NCBI RefSeq assembly: GCF_940807255.1
Contig: NZ_CALNWY010000017.1
Span: 1 to 64,000 of the forward strand
Direction: 5' to 3'
Source of the DNA: Mixta sp. Marseille-Q2659
Lineage (GTDB): Bacteria > Pseudomonadota > Gammaproteobacteria > Enterobacterales > Enterobacteriaceae
DNA length: 64,000 nt
Below, one piece after another: positions 47,901-58,102 of this stretch. Position 1 is the first letter of the stretch. Each line of letters opens with the position of its first letter. Below the pieces are notes generated by a model that saw only the letters and a program-made list of their open reading frames with translations, ran no database searches and had not been told where the DNA came from. The position numbers and the translations under genes are program-made.

Positions 47901-48701
47901 ATGAGACTTATTCCTCTGGCGAACGCGTCCCAGGTAGGCAAATGGGCCGCACGTCATATCGTAAATCGCATCAACGCGTTTAAACCTACCGCCGCTCGTC
48001 CTTTTGTTCTCGGTCTGCCTACCGGCGGCACGCCGCTGGAAGCCTATAAACATTTAATTGAGATGCACAAAGCGGGCCAGGTTAGCTTTAAACATGTCGT
48101 CACGTTCAATATGGATGAATATGTCGGCCTGCCAAAAGAGCATCCAGAAAGCTATCACAGCTTTATGTATCGTAATTTTTTCGATCATGTTGATATTGCC
48201 CGAGAAAACATCAACCTTCTTAATGGAAATGCGGCAGATATTGACGCAGAATGTCGCCAGTATGAAGAAAAAATTCGCGCCTATGGAAAAATCCACCTCT
48301 TTATGGGCGGCGTAGGTAACGATGGCCACATCGCGTTTAACGAACCGGCTTCTTCACTGGCTTCCCGCACGCGCATTAAAACGCTGACGCATGATACGCG
48401 CGTCGCTAACTCGCGCTTCTTTGACGGCGATGTAAACCAGGTGCCGAAGTATGCCTTAACCGTCGGCGTAGGCACATTGCTGGATGCGGAAGAAGTAATG
48501 ATTCTGGTGACCGGCCATGTAAAAGCGCAGGCGCTACAGGCGGCGGTGGAAGGCAATGTTAACCACATGTGGACCATCAGCTGCCTGCAACTTCATCCAA
48601 AAGCCGTCGTGGTGTGCGACGAACCTGCGACCATGGAACTGAAGGTCAAAACGGTGAAATATTTCCGCGAAATGGAAGCGGAAAATATGCAGGGTCTGTA
48701 A
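47901..48701 (+). CDS. nagB: Glucosamine-6-phosphate deaminase
   Basis: NagB (266 residues, E. coli length) converts GlcN6P to fructose-6-phosphate and ammonia. Catalytic segments are [10 protein letters not shown] (the general-base Asp) and [14 protein letters not shown] (His/Glu of the ring-opening site). It begins [21 protein letters not shown] and is preceded by GAGGTAAAAA. It is the first gene of nagBAC. Confidence 0.98.
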   Translation: MRLIPLANASQVGKWAARHIVNRINAFKPTAARPFVLGLPTGGTPLEAYKHLIEMHKAGQVSFKHVVTFNMDEYVGLPKEHPESYHSFMYRNFFDHVDIARENINLLNGNAADIDAECRQYEEKIRAYGKIHLFMGGVGNDGHIAFNEPASSLASRTRIKTLTHDTRVANSRFFDGDVNQVPKYALTVGVGTLLDAEEVMILVTGHVKAQALQAAVEGNVNHMWTISCLQLHPKAVVVCDEPATMELKVKTVKYFREMEAENMQGL

Positions 48702-48767
48702 TCACTGGATTTAATAACCTGTCCGGTTCAACGCCGGGCAGATGCCGCTTTTAGTCGGGAGAATATT

Positions 48768-49916
48768 ATGTACGCTTTAGTCAATGGCCGCCTGTTTACC
48801 GGCCATGAAATCCTGGATGATCACGCCGTTATCATTAAAGACGGTTTGATTGAACGTGTCTGCCCTCAGGCTGAGCTTCCAGCTGAATGCGAGCAGCGCG
48901 ACGTGGGTGGCGCGATCGTGGCTCCCGGCTTTATTGACGTTCAGCTGAACGGCTGCGGTGGCGTCCAGTTTAATGACACGCTTGAGGCCATCAGCCTGGA
49001 AACGCTGGCTATTATGCAGAAGGCGAATGAGAAGTCCGGCTGCACCAGCTTTTTACCCACGCTGATTACCAGCAGCGATGAACTGATGGTACGTGCGGTA
49101 GAAGTCATGCGCAGCTGGCTGGAACATCATTCGCATCAGGCGCTGGGTCTTCATCTTGAAGGGCCATGGCTGAACGTGGCGAAGAAAGGCACGCATCATG
49201 CGGAGCTGATTCGTAAACCTGATCCCGCGCTGGTTAAATTCCTCTGCGATAACGCCGATGTGATTACCAAAATCACGCTGGCACCGGAAATGGCAGGCCC
49301 GGAAGTGATTCGCCAGCTGCACGAAGCTGGGATTATTGTCTCCGCCGGTCACTCTCATGCCACCTATGATGAAGCGCGTAGCGGTTTTGCTGCTGGCATT
49401 AGTTTTGCGACGCATCTTTATAACGCCATGCCTACCATTACCGGCCGCGAACCGGGCCTGACCGGTGCGCTGTTTGATATGCCGGACGTTTACTGCGGCA
49501 TTATTGTCGACGGCCTGCATGTTCACTATGCGAATGTGCGCAATGCCAAACGTATTAAAGGCGACAAGCTGGTACTGGTCACTGACGCGACCGCGCCGGC
49601 GGGTGCTGCCATTGACCGGTTCATTTTTGCCGGTAAAACAATATACTATCGTGACGGGCTTTGCGTTGATGAAAATGGAACGCTAAGTGGTTCAGCGCTG
49701 ACCATGATCGAAGCAGTTAAAAATTGCGTTGAGCATGTCGGCCTGCCACTGGATGAGACGCTGCGCATGGCGACGCTTTATCCGGCCCGCGCAATGGGCG
49801 TGGAGAAACAGTTAGGTTCGATTGAAGCAGGAAAAGTCGCCAACCTGACCGTTTTTACGCGTGATTATCACATTATCAAGACTATCGTTAACGGTAACGA
49901 AGTCCTTAGCGAGTAA
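48768..49916 (+). CDS. nagA: N-acetylglucosamine-6-phosphate deacetylase
   Basis: NagA (382 residues, E. coli length) deacetylates GlcNAc6P, which also removes the NagC inducer. The amidohydrolase fold shows [19 protein letters not shown], the metal-site [29 protein letters not shown] and the catalytic Asp region [10 protein letters not shown]. It follows nagB by 66 bp and nagC by 7 bp. Confidence 0.98.
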   Translation: MYALVNGRLFTGHEILDDHAVIIKDGLIERVCPQAELPAECEQRDVGGAIVAPGFIDVQLNGCGGVQFNDTLEAISLETLAIMQKANEKSGCTSFLPTLITSSDELMVRAVEVMRSWLEHHSHQALGLHLEGPWLNVAKKGTHHAELIRKPDPALVKFLCDNADVITKITLAPEMAGPEVIRQLHEAGIIVSAGHSHATYDEARSGFAAGISFATHLYNAMPTITGREPGLTGALFDMPDVYCGIIVDGLHVHYANVRNAKRIKGDKLVLVTDATAPAGAAIDRFIFAGKTIYYRDGLCVDENGTLSGSALTMIEAVKNCVEHVGLPLDETLRMATLYPARAMGVEKQLGSIEAGKVANLTVFTRDYHIIKTIVNGNEVLSE

Positions 49917-49923
49917 TCATTGA

Positions 49924-51144
49924 ATGACCACTGGCGGCCAGGCACAAATAGGAAATGTTGATCTCGTAAAGCAGTTAAACAGCGCAGCGGTTTACCGCCT
50001 CATCGATCAGATGGGCCCGATCTCCCGCATTCAGATTGCGGAACAGAGCCAGCTTGCGCCCGCCAGCGTGACCAAAATTACCCGTCAGCTTATTGAGCGC
50101 GGCCTGATTAAAGAGGTAGAGCAGCAGGCTTCTACCGGCGGCCGCCGCGCTATCTCAATTATTACCGAAACCCGCGGCTTTCATACCATTGGCGTGCGTC
50201 TTGGCCGTAACGATGCCACACTAACGCTCTACGATTTGAGCGGCAAGTCGCTGGCAGAAGAGCATTATCCCCTGCCGGAACGCACGCAGGAAACGCTGGA
50301 GCATGCGCTTTTTAACGCTATCGATCACTTCCGCTCTGCTTATCAACGCAAGCTGCGCGAACTGATCGCCATTTCCGTTATTCTGCCAGGCCTGGTCGAT
50401 CCGAATAACGGCATTATTCGTTATATGCCGCATATCTCGGTAAATAACTGGCCACTGGTGGCCAATCTGACACAGCGCTTTAATGTGACCAGTTTCGTCG
50501 GCCATGATATTCGTAGTCTGGCGCTGGCGGAACACTATTTTGGTGCAAGCCGCGACTGCGCCGACTCTATTCTGGTGCGCTTACATCGCGGCACCGGTGC
50601 CGGAATCATTGCTAACGGCCAAATTTTTCTCGGCAGCAATGGCAATGTTGGCGAGATCGGCCACATTCAGGTGGATCCGCTCGGCGAACGCTGCCACTGC
50701 GGCAATTTTGGCTGTCTGGAAACCATCGCCGCCAACAGCGCTATTGAAAATCGCGTCCGCCATCTGCTTCAGCAGGGCTATCCCAGCGCGCTCACGCTGG
50801 ATGACTGTGCCATTCACGCCATCTGTAAAGCGGCCAATCGTGGTGATGCGCTGGCGACCGAAGTGATTGAGCATGCCGGACGTTATCTGGGTAAAGCGAT
50901 TGCGATTGCGATTAACCTGTTTAATCCTCAGAAAATCGTACTGGCCGGTGAGATTACCGAGGCGGGAAAAGTGCTGTTTCCAGCCATTGAAGGCTGCATC
51001 AACACGCAGGCGCTGAAGGCATTTCGTAAGAGTTTGCCGGTGGTGCGTTCAGAACTGGATCATCGTTCAGCCATCGGCGCTTTTGCATTGGCGAAACGCG
51101 CGATGCTCAATGGCAGCCTGCTACAACATCTGTTAGAAGAGTGA
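49924..51144 (+). CDS. nagC: ROK-family repressor NagC
   Basis: NagC (406 residues) represses nag and chi genes and is induced by GlcNAc6P. The N-terminal winged helix (RIQIAEQSQLAPASVTKITRQLIERGLIKEV) precedes a ROK sugar-kinase-like domain with the zinc motif CHCGNFGCLE and IANGQIFLGSNGNVGEIGH. In E. coli nagD follows; here a terminator ends the operon after nagC. Confidence 0.97.
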   Translation: MTTGGQAQIGNVDLVKQLNSAAVYRLIDQMGPISRIQIAEQSQLAPASVTKITRQLIERGLIKEVEQQASTGGRRAISIITETRGFHTIGVRLGRNDATLTLYDLSGKSLAEEHYPLPERTQETLEHALFNAIDHFRSAYQRKLRELIAISVILPGLVDPNNGIIRYMPHISVNNWPLVANLTQRFNVTSFVGHDIRSLALAEHYFGASRDCADSILVRLHRGTGAGIIANGQIFLGSNGNVGEIGHIQVDPLGERCHCGNFGCLETIAANSAIENRVRHLLQQGYPSALTLDDCAIHAICKAANRGDALATEVIEHAGRYLGKAIAIAINLFNPQKIVLAGEITEAGKVLFPAIEGCINTQALKAFRKSLPVVRSELDHRSAIGAFALAKRAMLNGSLLQHLLEE

Positions 51145-51151
51145 TTTGAAG

Positions 51152-51178
51152 ACCAGCCTTTTACGGCTGGTTTTTTTT
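51152..51178 (+). terminator. Terminator of nagBAC
   Basis: A perfect 7-bp stem ACCAGCC/GGCTGGT with a 6-nt loop runs into T8, just after the nagC stop. Together with the absence of nagD it defines a three-gene operon. Confidence 0.93.
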
Positions 51179-51433
51179 ACCTGCAGGTTGGATTGGCTAC
51201 TTTTCACTCAACTTTGACGATTCTTTGCCGATAATGTAATTATCTGGCACTTTTTTTAGATGAAATTCAATTTTCAACGCCAACCAACAATCTTTTTATC
51301 AAGAAAAAATGAAATTACTTGCATTGTATGCAGCAGATAGCGCATTTTCTTATACATCACGCAACGACAGGCGTTGCTTAACCAACATCAATTAATGAAA
51401 ACATCACCGGGTAGGTGAGATCAGGAGTAGGTT

Positions 51434-53101
51434 ATGTGTTCAATCTTCGGTGTACTCGATCTGAAAAGCGATCCTTCAGAACTGCGTAAAAAAGCGTTAG
51501 AGCTTTCACGTCTTATGCGTCATCGCGGCCCGGACTGGTCCGGCGTCTATGCTGATGAGCATGCTATTCTGGCGCATGAGCGTTTATCGATTGTTGACGT
51601 CAACAACGGTGCGCAACCGCTGTATAACGCGGCGCATACCCACGTTCTGGCCGTAAACGGTGAAATTTATAACCATCAGGCGCTGCGTGCTGAACTGAGC
51701 GATCGCTATGAATTCCAGACCGGCTCCGACTGCGAAGTGATCCTGGCGCTCTATCAGGAAAAAGGCATCGATTTCCTTGATGATTTGCAGGGTATGTTCG
51801 CGTTTATTCTTTACGATAGCGAAAAGAAAAGCTGGCTGATTGGCCGCGATCATATCGGCATTATTCCGCTCTATATGGGCAACGACGAACATGGCAACCT
51901 GTTTGTCGCCTCCGAAATGAAAGCGCTGGTGCCGGTCTGCCGCACCATTAAAGAATTCCCGCCGGGAAGCTATCTTTCCAGCACCGACGGCGAAATTCGT
52001 CGTTACTACCAGCGCGACTGGATGGAATATGACAACGTCGCCAACAACACCACCGACGCCACCGCGCTGAAAAACGCGCTGGAAGAATCCGTGAAAGGCC
52101 ACCTGATGTCTGATGTGCCTTACGGCGTGCTGCTCTCCGGCGGTCTGGATTCCTCGATCATTTCAGCAGTGACTAAACGTTTCGCCGCGAAACGCGTAGA
52201 AGATCAGGATCAGAGCGATGCCTGGTGGCCGCAGTTGCACTCGTTCGCCGTCGGCCTGGAAGGTTCACCCGATCTGAAAGCGGCGAAAGCGGTCGCTGAC
52301 CATCTGGGTACGGTGCATCATGAAATTCACTTCACCGTACAGGAAGGGCTGGATGCGATTCGCGATGTGATTTATCACATTGAAACTTACGATGTGACAA
52401 CCATTCGCGCCTCAACGCCGATGTACCTGATGTCACGTAAGATCAAAGCGATGGGCATTAAGATGGTGCTGTCCGGCGAAGGTGCGGACGAAGTGTTTGG
52501 CGGCTACCTCTATTTCCATAAGGCGCCGAACGCCAAAGAGTTCCATGAAGAAAACGTGCGTAAGCTGATGGCGCTGCATATGTATGACTGCGCGCGCGCT
52601 AACAAAGCGATGTCCGCCTGGGGCGTGGAAGCGCGTGTACCCTTCCTCGATAAAAAATTCCTCGACGTGGCGATGAGCATCAACCCGCAGGATAAAATGT
52701 GCGGCAGCAACGGCAAGATGGAAAAACATATCCTGCGCGAGTGCTTCTCCTCTTACCTGCCGGAAAGCGTAGCCTGGCGTCAGAAAGAGCAGTTCTCCGA
52801 CGGCGTAGGTTACAGCTGGATCGATACGCTGAAAGAAGTTGCCGCTCAGCAGGTTAGCGATCAGCAGTTAGAGACCGCGCGTTATCGTTTCCCGTACAAC
52901 ACGCCGGCCTCTAAAGAGGCTTATCTCTATCGTGAGATCTTCGAAGAGCTTTTCCCACTGCCGAGCGCGGCCGAATGCGTGCCTGGCGGCCCGTCAGTGG
53001 CCTGTTCTTCCGCCAAAGCGATTGAATGGGATGAAGCGTTTAAAAGCATGGACGATCCGTCTGGTCGCGCCGTAGGCGTTCACCAGTCTGCCTATAAATA
53101 A
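51434..53101 (+). CDS. asnB: Asparagine synthetase B (glutamine-hydrolysing)
   Basis: AsnB (555 residues) makes asparagine from aspartate, glutamine and ATP. The class II glutaminase starts with the nucleophile C2 (MCSIFGVLDLKSD). The synthetase domain has the PP-loop LLSGGLDSSIIS and SGEGADEVFGGY. AGGAGTAGGTT precedes the ATG. It has its own 255-bp leader after the nag terminator, as expected for separate nitrogen control. Confidence 0.98.
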   Translation: MCSIFGVLDLKSDPSELRKKALELSRLMRHRGPDWSGVYADEHAILAHERLSIVDVNNGAQPLYNAAHTHVLAVNGEIYNHQALRAELSDRYEFQTGSDCEVILALYQEKGIDFLDDLQGMFAFILYDSEKKSWLIGRDHIGIIPLYMGNDEHGNLFVASEMKALVPVCRTIKEFPPGSYLSSTDGEIRRYYQRDWMEYDNVANNTTDATALKNALEESVKGHLMSDVPYGVLLSGGLDSSIISAVTKRFAAKRVEDQDQSDAWWPQLHSFAVGLEGSPDLKAAKAVADHLGTVHHEIHFTVQEGLDAIRDVIYHIETYDVTTIRASTPMYLMSRKIKAMGIKMVLSGEGADEVFGGYLYFHKAPNAKEFHEENVRKLMALHMYDCARANKAMSAWGVEARVPFLDKKFLDVAMSINPQDKMCGSNGKMEKHILRECFSSYLPESVAWRQKEQFSDGVGYSWIDTLKEVAAQQVSDQQLETARYRFPYNTPASKEAYLYREIFEELFPLPSAAECVPGGPSVACSSAKAIEWDEAFKSMDDPSGRAVGVHQSAYK

Positions 53102-53120
53102 GCGGCGGAAAGTAGAGTGT

Positions 53121-53147
53121 AAAAACGGGCCTGCACGGCCCGTTTTC
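53121..53147 (+). terminator. Terminator of asnB
   Basis: A stem AAACGGGCC/GGCCCGTTT with a short TGCAC loop and a TTTT tail lies 20 bp after the asnB stop. Confidence 0.85.
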
Positions 53148-53252
53148 TATTGTATTTGGTGTAGTTACGATCAAAAATCGTCGTTTTTATCATCATGCTG
53201 GTTACAAGCCAGTCAAACGAAACGCGAAAGCAAAAAAACGACAAAAAACTTG

Positions 53253-53281
53253 TTGACGCTATTGAGTGCAATACGCATAAT
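53253..53281 (+). promoter_or_regulatory. Stringent-type promoter of the tRNA operon
   Basis: TTGACG (53253-53258) and CATAAT (53276-53281) have the ideal 17-bp spacer. A G/C discriminator (GCGCCCC) follows, the hallmark of ppGpp-inhibited stable-RNA promoters. The first tRNA starts 39 bp after the -10. Confidence 0.85.
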
Positions 53282-53320
53282 GCGCCCCGCAACGCCGATG
53301 AAGGTAGCGCGAAAAAAGAT

Positions 53321-53397
53321 GGCTACGTAGCTCAGCTGGTTAGAGCACAGCACTCATAATGCTGGGGTCACAGGTTCGATTCCCGTCGTAGCCACCA
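53321..53397 (+). tRNA. metT: tRNA-Met (elongator, CAT), copy 1
   Basis: A complete 77-nt tRNA with GGCTACG/CGTAGCC acceptor stem, anticodon CAT at 53355-53357 and encoded CCA. The sequence is the elongator tRNA-Met type, not the initiator (no GGG anticodon-stem triplet). It is the first gene of the seven-tRNA operon. Confidence 0.97.
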
Positions 53398-53405
53398 TCT
53401 TTTTT

Positions 53406-53490
53406 GCGGGAGTGGCGAAATTGGTAGACGCACCAGATTTAGGTTCTGGCGCCGCAAGGTGTGCGAGTTCAAGTCTCGCCTCCCGCACCA
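53406..53490 (+). tRNA. leuW: tRNA-Leu (TAG)
   Basis: An 85-nt class II tRNA with GCGGGAG/CTCCCGC acceptor stem, a long variable arm, anticodon TAG at 53440-53442 and encoded CCA. It lies 8 bp after tRNA-Met, as leuW does in E. coli. Confidence 0.97.
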
Positions 53491-53513
53491 TTTCAGTCAT
53501 CGGTTAGCACGGA

Positions 53514-53588
53514 TGGGGTATCGCCAAGCGGTAAGGCACCGGTTTTTGATACCGGCATTCCCTGGTTCGAATCCAGGTACCCCAGCCA
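53514..53588 (+). tRNA. glnU: tRNA-Gln (TTG), copy 1
   Basis: A 75-nt tRNA with TGGGGTA/TACCCCA acceptor stem, anticodon TTG at 53546-53548 and encoded CCA. Its position corresponds to glnU. Confidence 0.97.
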
Positions 53589-53623
53589 TATTTCTGATGT
53601 AAAACTGATGCGTGATCGGATCT

Positions 53624-53698
53624 TGGGATATCGCCAAGCGGTAAGGCACCGGTTTTTGATACCGGCATTCCCTGGTTCGAATCCAGGTATCCCAGCCA
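53624..53698 (+). tRNA. glnW: tRNA-Gln (TTG), copy 2
   Basis: A 75-nt tRNA like copy 1 but with a compensatory acceptor pair change (TGGGATA/TATCCCA). The anticodon TTG is at 53656-53658. Its position corresponds to glnW. Confidence 0.97.
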
Positions 53699-53719
53699 CA
53701 TCAGAAAGCAATAAAATTT

Positions 53720-53796
53720 GGCTACGTAGCTCAGCTGGTTAGAGCACAGCACTCATAATGCTGGGGTCACAGGTTCGATTCCCGTCGTAGCCACCA
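53720..53796 (+). tRNA. metU: tRNA-Met (elongator, CAT), copy 2
   Basis: This 77-nt gene is identical to the tRNA-Met at 53321-53397. The anticodon CAT is at 53754-53756. Confidence 0.97.
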
Positions 53797-53802
53797 TTTT
53801 AT

Positions 53803-53877
53803 TGGGGTATCGCCAAGCGGTAAGGCACCGGATTCTGATTCCGGCATTCCGAGGTTCGAATCCTCGTACCCCAGCCA
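53803..53877 (+). tRNA. glnV: tRNA-Gln (CTG), copy 1
   Basis: A 75-nt tRNA-Gln with anticodon CTG at 53835-53837 and encoded CCA. It starts 6 bp after tRNA-Met copy 2. It corresponds to glnV (supE in amber-suppressing strains); the anticodon here is wild-type. Confidence 0.97.
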
Positions 53878-53903
53878 ATTACAAACTGTTTATCCCAATT
53901 TAT

Positions 53904-53978
53904 TGGGGTGTCGCCAAGCGGTAAGGCACCGGATTCTGATTCCGGCATTCCGGGGTTCGAATCCCTGCACCCCAGCCA
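53904..53978 (+). tRNA. glnX: tRNA-Gln (CTG), copy 2
   Basis: A 75-nt tRNA-Gln with anticodon CTG at 53936-53938. It differs from copy 1 by paired changes in the acceptor and T stems (TGGGGTG/CACCCCA). Also wild-type, so it gives no amber suppression. Confidence 0.97.
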
Positions 53979-53989
53979 AACAGTGTGAA

Positions 53990-54014
53990 AAAGCCCGCTT
54001 TTGCGGGCTTTTTT
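53990..54014 (+). terminator. Terminator of the tRNA operon
   Basis: A perfect 7-bp stem AGCCCGC/GCGGGCT with a TTTT loop is followed by T6. The A-run on the other side may also serve the convergent ubiF transcript. Confidence 0.92.
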
Positions 54015-54065
54015 GCGTCTGTCGTTCAAGTGTTTTTAACGGGCGGCGTACCGCCCGTGTCGCGC

Positions 54066-55238
54066 TTACAGTCCCAACGCGTAACGCAGCGCCTGACGCT
54101 TCAGCACGCCCGCGCGTTCCGCGGCCATCAATCCTATATTTCTCAGCATACGCAGCGGCGGCAGGCGATTGCTGAAGGCAAAATAGAACAGATCCATACC
54201 GCTCTGCATCAGCAGATTATCCCGTTGGCGCTGGCGCTGATAGCGCAGCAGCACGCGCTCTGATGCCCAGTCCTCCGCCTGATTGCGCGCCATGACTAAC
54301 ACATCAATCAACGCATCAACGTCACGGTAGCCGAGATTTACGCCCTGCCCCGCCAGCGGATTGATGGTATGCGCCGCATCGCCGACCAGCGCCAGTCCGG
54401 GCAGCACATAACGCGTCGCATGACGACGCACTAAAGGAAAGGAAGCGGCCTGCTGCACGCGAAAACGTCCCAGCCGCGCCGGGAAGCAGCGCGCCACCTC
54501 TTTTTGCAACTGTTCCGGCGCCAGCGCCTGGAGCTGACGAATACGGGCCGGACTGTCATACCAGACCAGCGAGGCCCAGCGACCATACAGCGGCAACAGC
54601 GCATGCGGACCATCAGGCGTAAAGTGCTGCCAGGTGGTATCGCCCGCCTCGTGTTCCAGTTCCACACTAATCAACATGCAGGACTGGCTATAGTTCCAGC
54701 CCTGAATGCCAATGCCGGTCAGCTGACGCACCTGTGAATTGGCACCGTCGGCACCGATCACCAGGCGGGTCGAGAATTGTTTTCCATCCTTCAGCGTCAG
54801 CCGCCAGCCGCCGTTATACTGCTGTAGCTGCTGCAATTTCGCCGGCGCGAAAAGCGTTACCGGCTGCTGCTGCAAACGCTGCCACAGCGCCAACTGCAGC
54901 ACAGAATTCTCTACCATATAACCCAGCTCCGGCAGACCAAGACTGGCGGCATCAAATGCTACGCGCGCCGTCTGCCACTCCCAGGTTTCCAGTTTGCGGT
55001 AAGGCGCACAGCGCATCTGTTGAACGCCCGGCCAGACTTCCAGCTGTTTAAGTAAATCCACCGAGGCGCAGCCGATGGCGGAAATGCGAATATCCGGCGG
55101 CGCGTCAGGATTGAAGGCGGACGGGATCTCTCGTTCCAGCACCGCGACCTGAAATCCCTGCTGTGCCAGCCCGCTTGCCAGCGCCGCGCCCACCATGCCT
55201 CCGCCAACCACGACGACATCGAATTGCGTTTGATCCAT
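54066..55238 (-). CDS. ubiF: 3-Demethoxyubiquinol 3-hydroxylase UbiF
   Basis: UbiF (390 residues) is the FAD monooxygenase for the C6 hydroxylation step of ubiquinone synthesis. The FAD GxGxxG is in VVVVGGGMVGAALA (about 8-21), the second motif is VIGADGANSQVR, and the FAD ribose motif is LVGDAAHTINPLAGQGVNLG. UbiH and UbiI are close relatives, but position (beside miaB and the tRNA operon) and length fit UbiF. It is divergent from miaB. Confidence 0.94.
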   Translation of the reverse strand: MDQTQFDVVVVGGGMVGAALASGLAQQGFQVAVLEREIPSAFNPDAPPDIRISAIGCASVDLLKQLEVWPGVQQMRCAPYRKLETWEWQTARVAFDAASLGLPELGYMVENSVLQLALWQRLQQQPVTLFAPAKLQQLQQYNGGWRLTLKDGKQFSTRLVIGADGANSQVRQLTGIGIQGWNYSQSCMLISVELEHEAGDTTWQHFTPDGPHALLPLYGRWASLVWYDSPARIRQLQALAPEQLQKEVARCFPARLGRFRVQQAASFPLVRRHATRYVLPGLALVGDAAHTINPLAGQGVNLGYRDVDALIDVLVMARNQAEDWASERVLLRYQRQRQRDNLLMQSGMDLFYFAFSNRLPPLRMLRNIGLMAAERAGVLKRQALRYALGL

Positions 55239-55410
55239 ACATTTATCCTTCTGTGCCCTGCCGTCTCGCTGCGACAGGGCAGCGAGCCCGTTTTAAAGTG
55301 TACCGGAAATTCAGCGGAAAACAGAAAAGCCGACAGACTGGTCACAACAGCAGCAAAGCATTACAATACGCGCCCTGCAATCCTTCCTGCACTGATAAAT
55401 GGCACGTTAG

Positions 55411-56835
55411 ATGAGTAAAAAACTGCATATCAAAACCTGGGGCTGTCAGATGAACGAATACGATTCATCTAAAATGGCCGACCTGCTGGAGAGTACGCAC
55501 GGCTATACCCTCACGGAAGTGGCGGAAGAAGCTGATATTCTGCTGCTCAATACCTGCTCAATCCGCGAAAAAGCGCAGGAGAAGGTCTTTCATCAGCTGG
55601 GCCGCTGGAAAACGCTGAAAGAGCGTAACCCGGAATTAATTATTGGCGTGGGTGGCTGTGTCGCCTCGCAGGAAGGTGACCATATTCGTCAGCGCGCCAG
55701 CTACGTCGATATTGTCTTCGGCCCGCAAACGCTGCATCGCCTGCCGGAAATGATCAATACCGTACGCGGTTCGAAAAGCCCGGTAGTGGATATCAGCTTC
55801 CCGGAAATCGAGAAGTTTGATCGTCTGCCGGAACCGCGTGCCGAAGGCCCGACCGCTTTCGTTTCGATCATGGAAGGCTGTAACAAATATTGTACCTTCT
55901 GCGTGGTGCCTTATACGCGCGGCGAAGAAGTCAGCCGTCCCTGTGACGATATCCTGCTGGAGATCGCCCAGCTGGCCGCCCAGGGCGTACGCGAAGTCAA
56001 CCTGCTGGGCCAGAACGTAAATGCTTATCGCGGCGCGACCTATGACGGTGGCATCTGCTCTTTCGCTGAACTGCTGCGCCTGGTCGCCGCCATTGACGGT
56101 ATCGATCGCATTCGCTTTACCACCAGCCATCCGATCGAATTTACCGATGATATTATTGACGTCTATCGCGATACGCCGGAGCTGGTGAGCTTCCTGCATC
56201 TGCCGGTACAGAGCGGCGCCGATCGCATCCTGACGCTGATGAAGCGCGCCCATACCGCGCTGGAATACAAAGCGATCATTCGCAAACTGAGAGAAGCGCG
56301 TCCCGATATTCAGATCAGCTCGGACTTTATCATCGGCTTCCCTGGCGAAACGCAGGAAGATTTTGAAAAGACCATGAAGCTAATTGCCGACGTTAACTTC
56401 GATATGAGCTTCAGCTTTATCTATTCTGCGCGTCCCGGCACGCCGGCGGCCGATTTGCCGGATGATGTCAGCGAAGAAGAGAAAAAGCAGCGTCTGTATA
56501 TTCTTCAGGATCGCATCAACCAGCAGGCGATGGCCTGGAGCCGTCGCATGATGGGCACCGTTCAGCGTATTCTGGTAGAAGGCCCATCGCGTAAGAATGT
56601 GATGGAGCTTTCTGGCCGTACGGAAAACAACCGCGTCGTCAACTTTGAAGGCACGCCGGAGCTGATCGGTAAGTTCGTCGATGTGGAAATTGTTGACGTT
56701 TACCCTAACTCTCTGCGCGGCATCGTGGTTCGTACAGAAGAAGAGATGGGCCTGCGCGTCGCGGAAAGCCCGGCTTCGGTCATTGCGCGCACACGTAAAG
56801 AAAACGAAATTGGCGTCGCCATCTACCAGCCCTGA
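55411..56835 (+). CDS. miaB: tRNA-2-methylthio-N6-dimethylallyladenosine synthase MiaB
   Basis: MiaB (474 residues, E. coli length) is a radical-SAM methylthiotransferase that modifies A37 in tRNAs reading UNN codons. The N-terminal UPF0004 cluster Cys include [11 protein letters not shown]; the radical-SAM CxxxCxxC is in [15 protein letters not shown] (about 154-168); a C-terminal TRAM domain ends the protein. Confidence 0.98.
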   Translation: MSKKLHIKTWGCQMNEYDSSKMADLLESTHGYTLTEVAEEADILLLNTCSIREKAQEKVFHQLGRWKTLKERNPELIIGVGGCVASQEGDHIRQRASYVDIVFGPQTLHRLPEMINTVRGSKSPVVDISFPEIEKFDRLPEPRAEGPTAFVSIMEGCNKYCTFCVVPYTRGEEVSRPCDDILLEIAQLAAQGVREVNLLGQNVNAYRGATYDGGICSFAELLRLVAAIDGIDRIRFTTSHPIEFTDDIIDVYRDTPELVSFLHLPVQSGADRILTLMKRAHTALEYKAIIRKLREARPDIQISSDFIIGFPGETQEDFEKTMKLIADVNFDMSFSFIYSARPGTPAADLPDDVSEEEKKQRLYILQDRINQQAMAWSRRMMGTVQRILVEGPSRKNVMELSGRTENNRVVNFEGTPELIGKFVDVEIVDVYPNSLRGIVVRTEEEMGLRVAESPASVIARTRKENEIGVAIYQP

Positions 56836-56850
56836 TGTTAAAACACGCAG

Positions 56851-56873
56851 CGGTGGGCGCCTCTTGCCCACCG
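56851..56873 (+). other. Hairpin after miaB
   Basis: A perfect 8-bp stem CGGTGGGC/GCCCACCG with a 7-nt loop lies 15 bp after the miaB stop. There is no T-run, so a stabilising or Rho-assisted role is more likely than intrinsic termination. Confidence 0.45.
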
Positions 56874-57043
56874 TACAATTTCGTTCCCCTCCCCTTGCTT
56901 TCTGAAAGCAGCGCCCAAATATCGGCTTTATGGCTTGCGCCTTTCCGCCATGACATAAATACTTTTGCTATGGTTCGCCTGCGCCGCAGGCGGCAAGCCC
57001 TTAGTGACTTATCAACTGGCCCTGAGCGACCCAAAGGATTAGT

Positions 57044-58102
57044 TTGAATATCGAAACTCGCGAAATAGTTTTAGAACCTGCGGATAACAATCGGTTGCTG
57101 AGCCTGTGCGGTCCGTTTGACGATAACGTAAAACAGCTGGAACGCCGGCTGGGCATTGAAATCAGCCGCCGCGATAACAGCTTTAAACTGGTTGGCCGTG
57201 CGCTCTGCGTTAACGCCGCCGCTGACATTCTGCGTAATCTGTACGTGGATACCGCGCCCGTACGCGGTGTGATCGCGGACATCGAGCCGGAACAGATTCA
57301 CCTGGCGATTAAAGAGAGCCGCGTGCTGGAGCAAACGGCGGAAAGCGTGCCGGAATATGGCAAAGCGGTGAATATCAAAACCAAACGTGGCGTTATCAAG
57401 CCACGCACGCCGAATCAGGCGCAGTATATTGCCAATATTCTCGACCACGACATCACTTTCGGCGTTGGCCCTGCCGGTACGGGTAAAACCTATCTGGCGG
57501 TAGCCGCCGCGGTGGATGCGCTGGAGCGTCAGGAAATTCGTCGTATTCTGCTGACGCGTCCTGCTGTCGAAGCGGGTGAAAAGCTGGGCTTTTTGCCTGG
57601 TGACCTGAGCCAGAAAGTCGATCCTTACCTGCGTCCGCTGTATGACGCGCTGTTTGAGATGCTGGGCTTTGAGCGCGTTGAAAAGCTGATTGAACGCAAC
57701 GTGATTGAGGTAGCGCCGCTGGCATATATGCGAGGCCGCACGCTGAATGATGCCTTTATCATTCTCGACGAAAGCCAGAACACCACCATCGAGCAGATGA
57801 AGATGTTTTTGACCCGTATTGGCTTTAACTCCAAAGCGGTGATTACCGGCGACATCACCCAGATCGACCTGCCGCGCAACGCCAAATCGGGTCTGCGCCA
57901 TGCGATTGAGGTGCTGTCTGATGTTGAAGAGATCAGCTTTAACTTCTTCCACAGCGAAGACGTGGTGCGCCATCCGGTGGTCGCCCGCATCGTAACCGCT
58001 TATGAGGTATGGGAAGAAGCCGACCAAAAACGCCGCGATAAGCTGGCGGAAGAACGCAAGCGCGAAGCGCAGGCAGTACAAGCATCACAGGAACCAAAAT
58101 GA
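57044..58102 (+). CDS. ybeZ: PhoH-like ATPase YbeZ
   Basis: YbeZ (352 residues) is a PhoH-family P-loop NTPase that works with the ribosome factor YbeY. Walker A is [11 protein letters not shown] (about 142-152) and Walker B is [11 protein letters not shown]. The start is TTG with AAGGA 6 bp upstream ([15 protein letters not shown]), matching the E. coli N-terminus. Its stop overlaps the ybeY start (ATGA, 58099-58102). Confidence 0.95.
   Translation: MNIETREIVLEPADNNRLLSLCGPFDDNVKQLERRLGIEISRRDNSFKLVGRALCVNAAADILRNLYVDTAPVRGVIADIEPEQIHLAIKESRVLEQTAESVPEYGKAVNIKTKRGVIKPRTPNQAQYIANILDHDITFGVGPAGTGKTYLAVAAAVDALERQEIRRILLTRPAVEAGEKLGFLPGDLSQKVDPYLRPLYDALFEMLGFERVEKLIERNVIEVAPLAYMRGRTLNDAFIILDESQNTTIEQMKMFLTRIGFNSKAVITGDITQIDLPRNAKSGLRHAIEVLSDVEEISFNFFHSEDVVRHPVVARIVTAYEVWEEADQKRRDKLAEERKREAQAVQASQEPK

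Noticed and set aside
53514-53978. Regularly spaced near-identical 75-bp units that might suggest a CRISPR or other array
   Set aside because: Each unit folds as a tRNA-Gln or tRNA-Met with anticodon and CCA; the spacers are ordinary intergenic DNA.
53461-54029. Short frames reading through the tRNA-Gln genes, with repeated motifs
   Set aside because: The repeats are the tRNA genes themselves; structural RNA explains the sequence fully.
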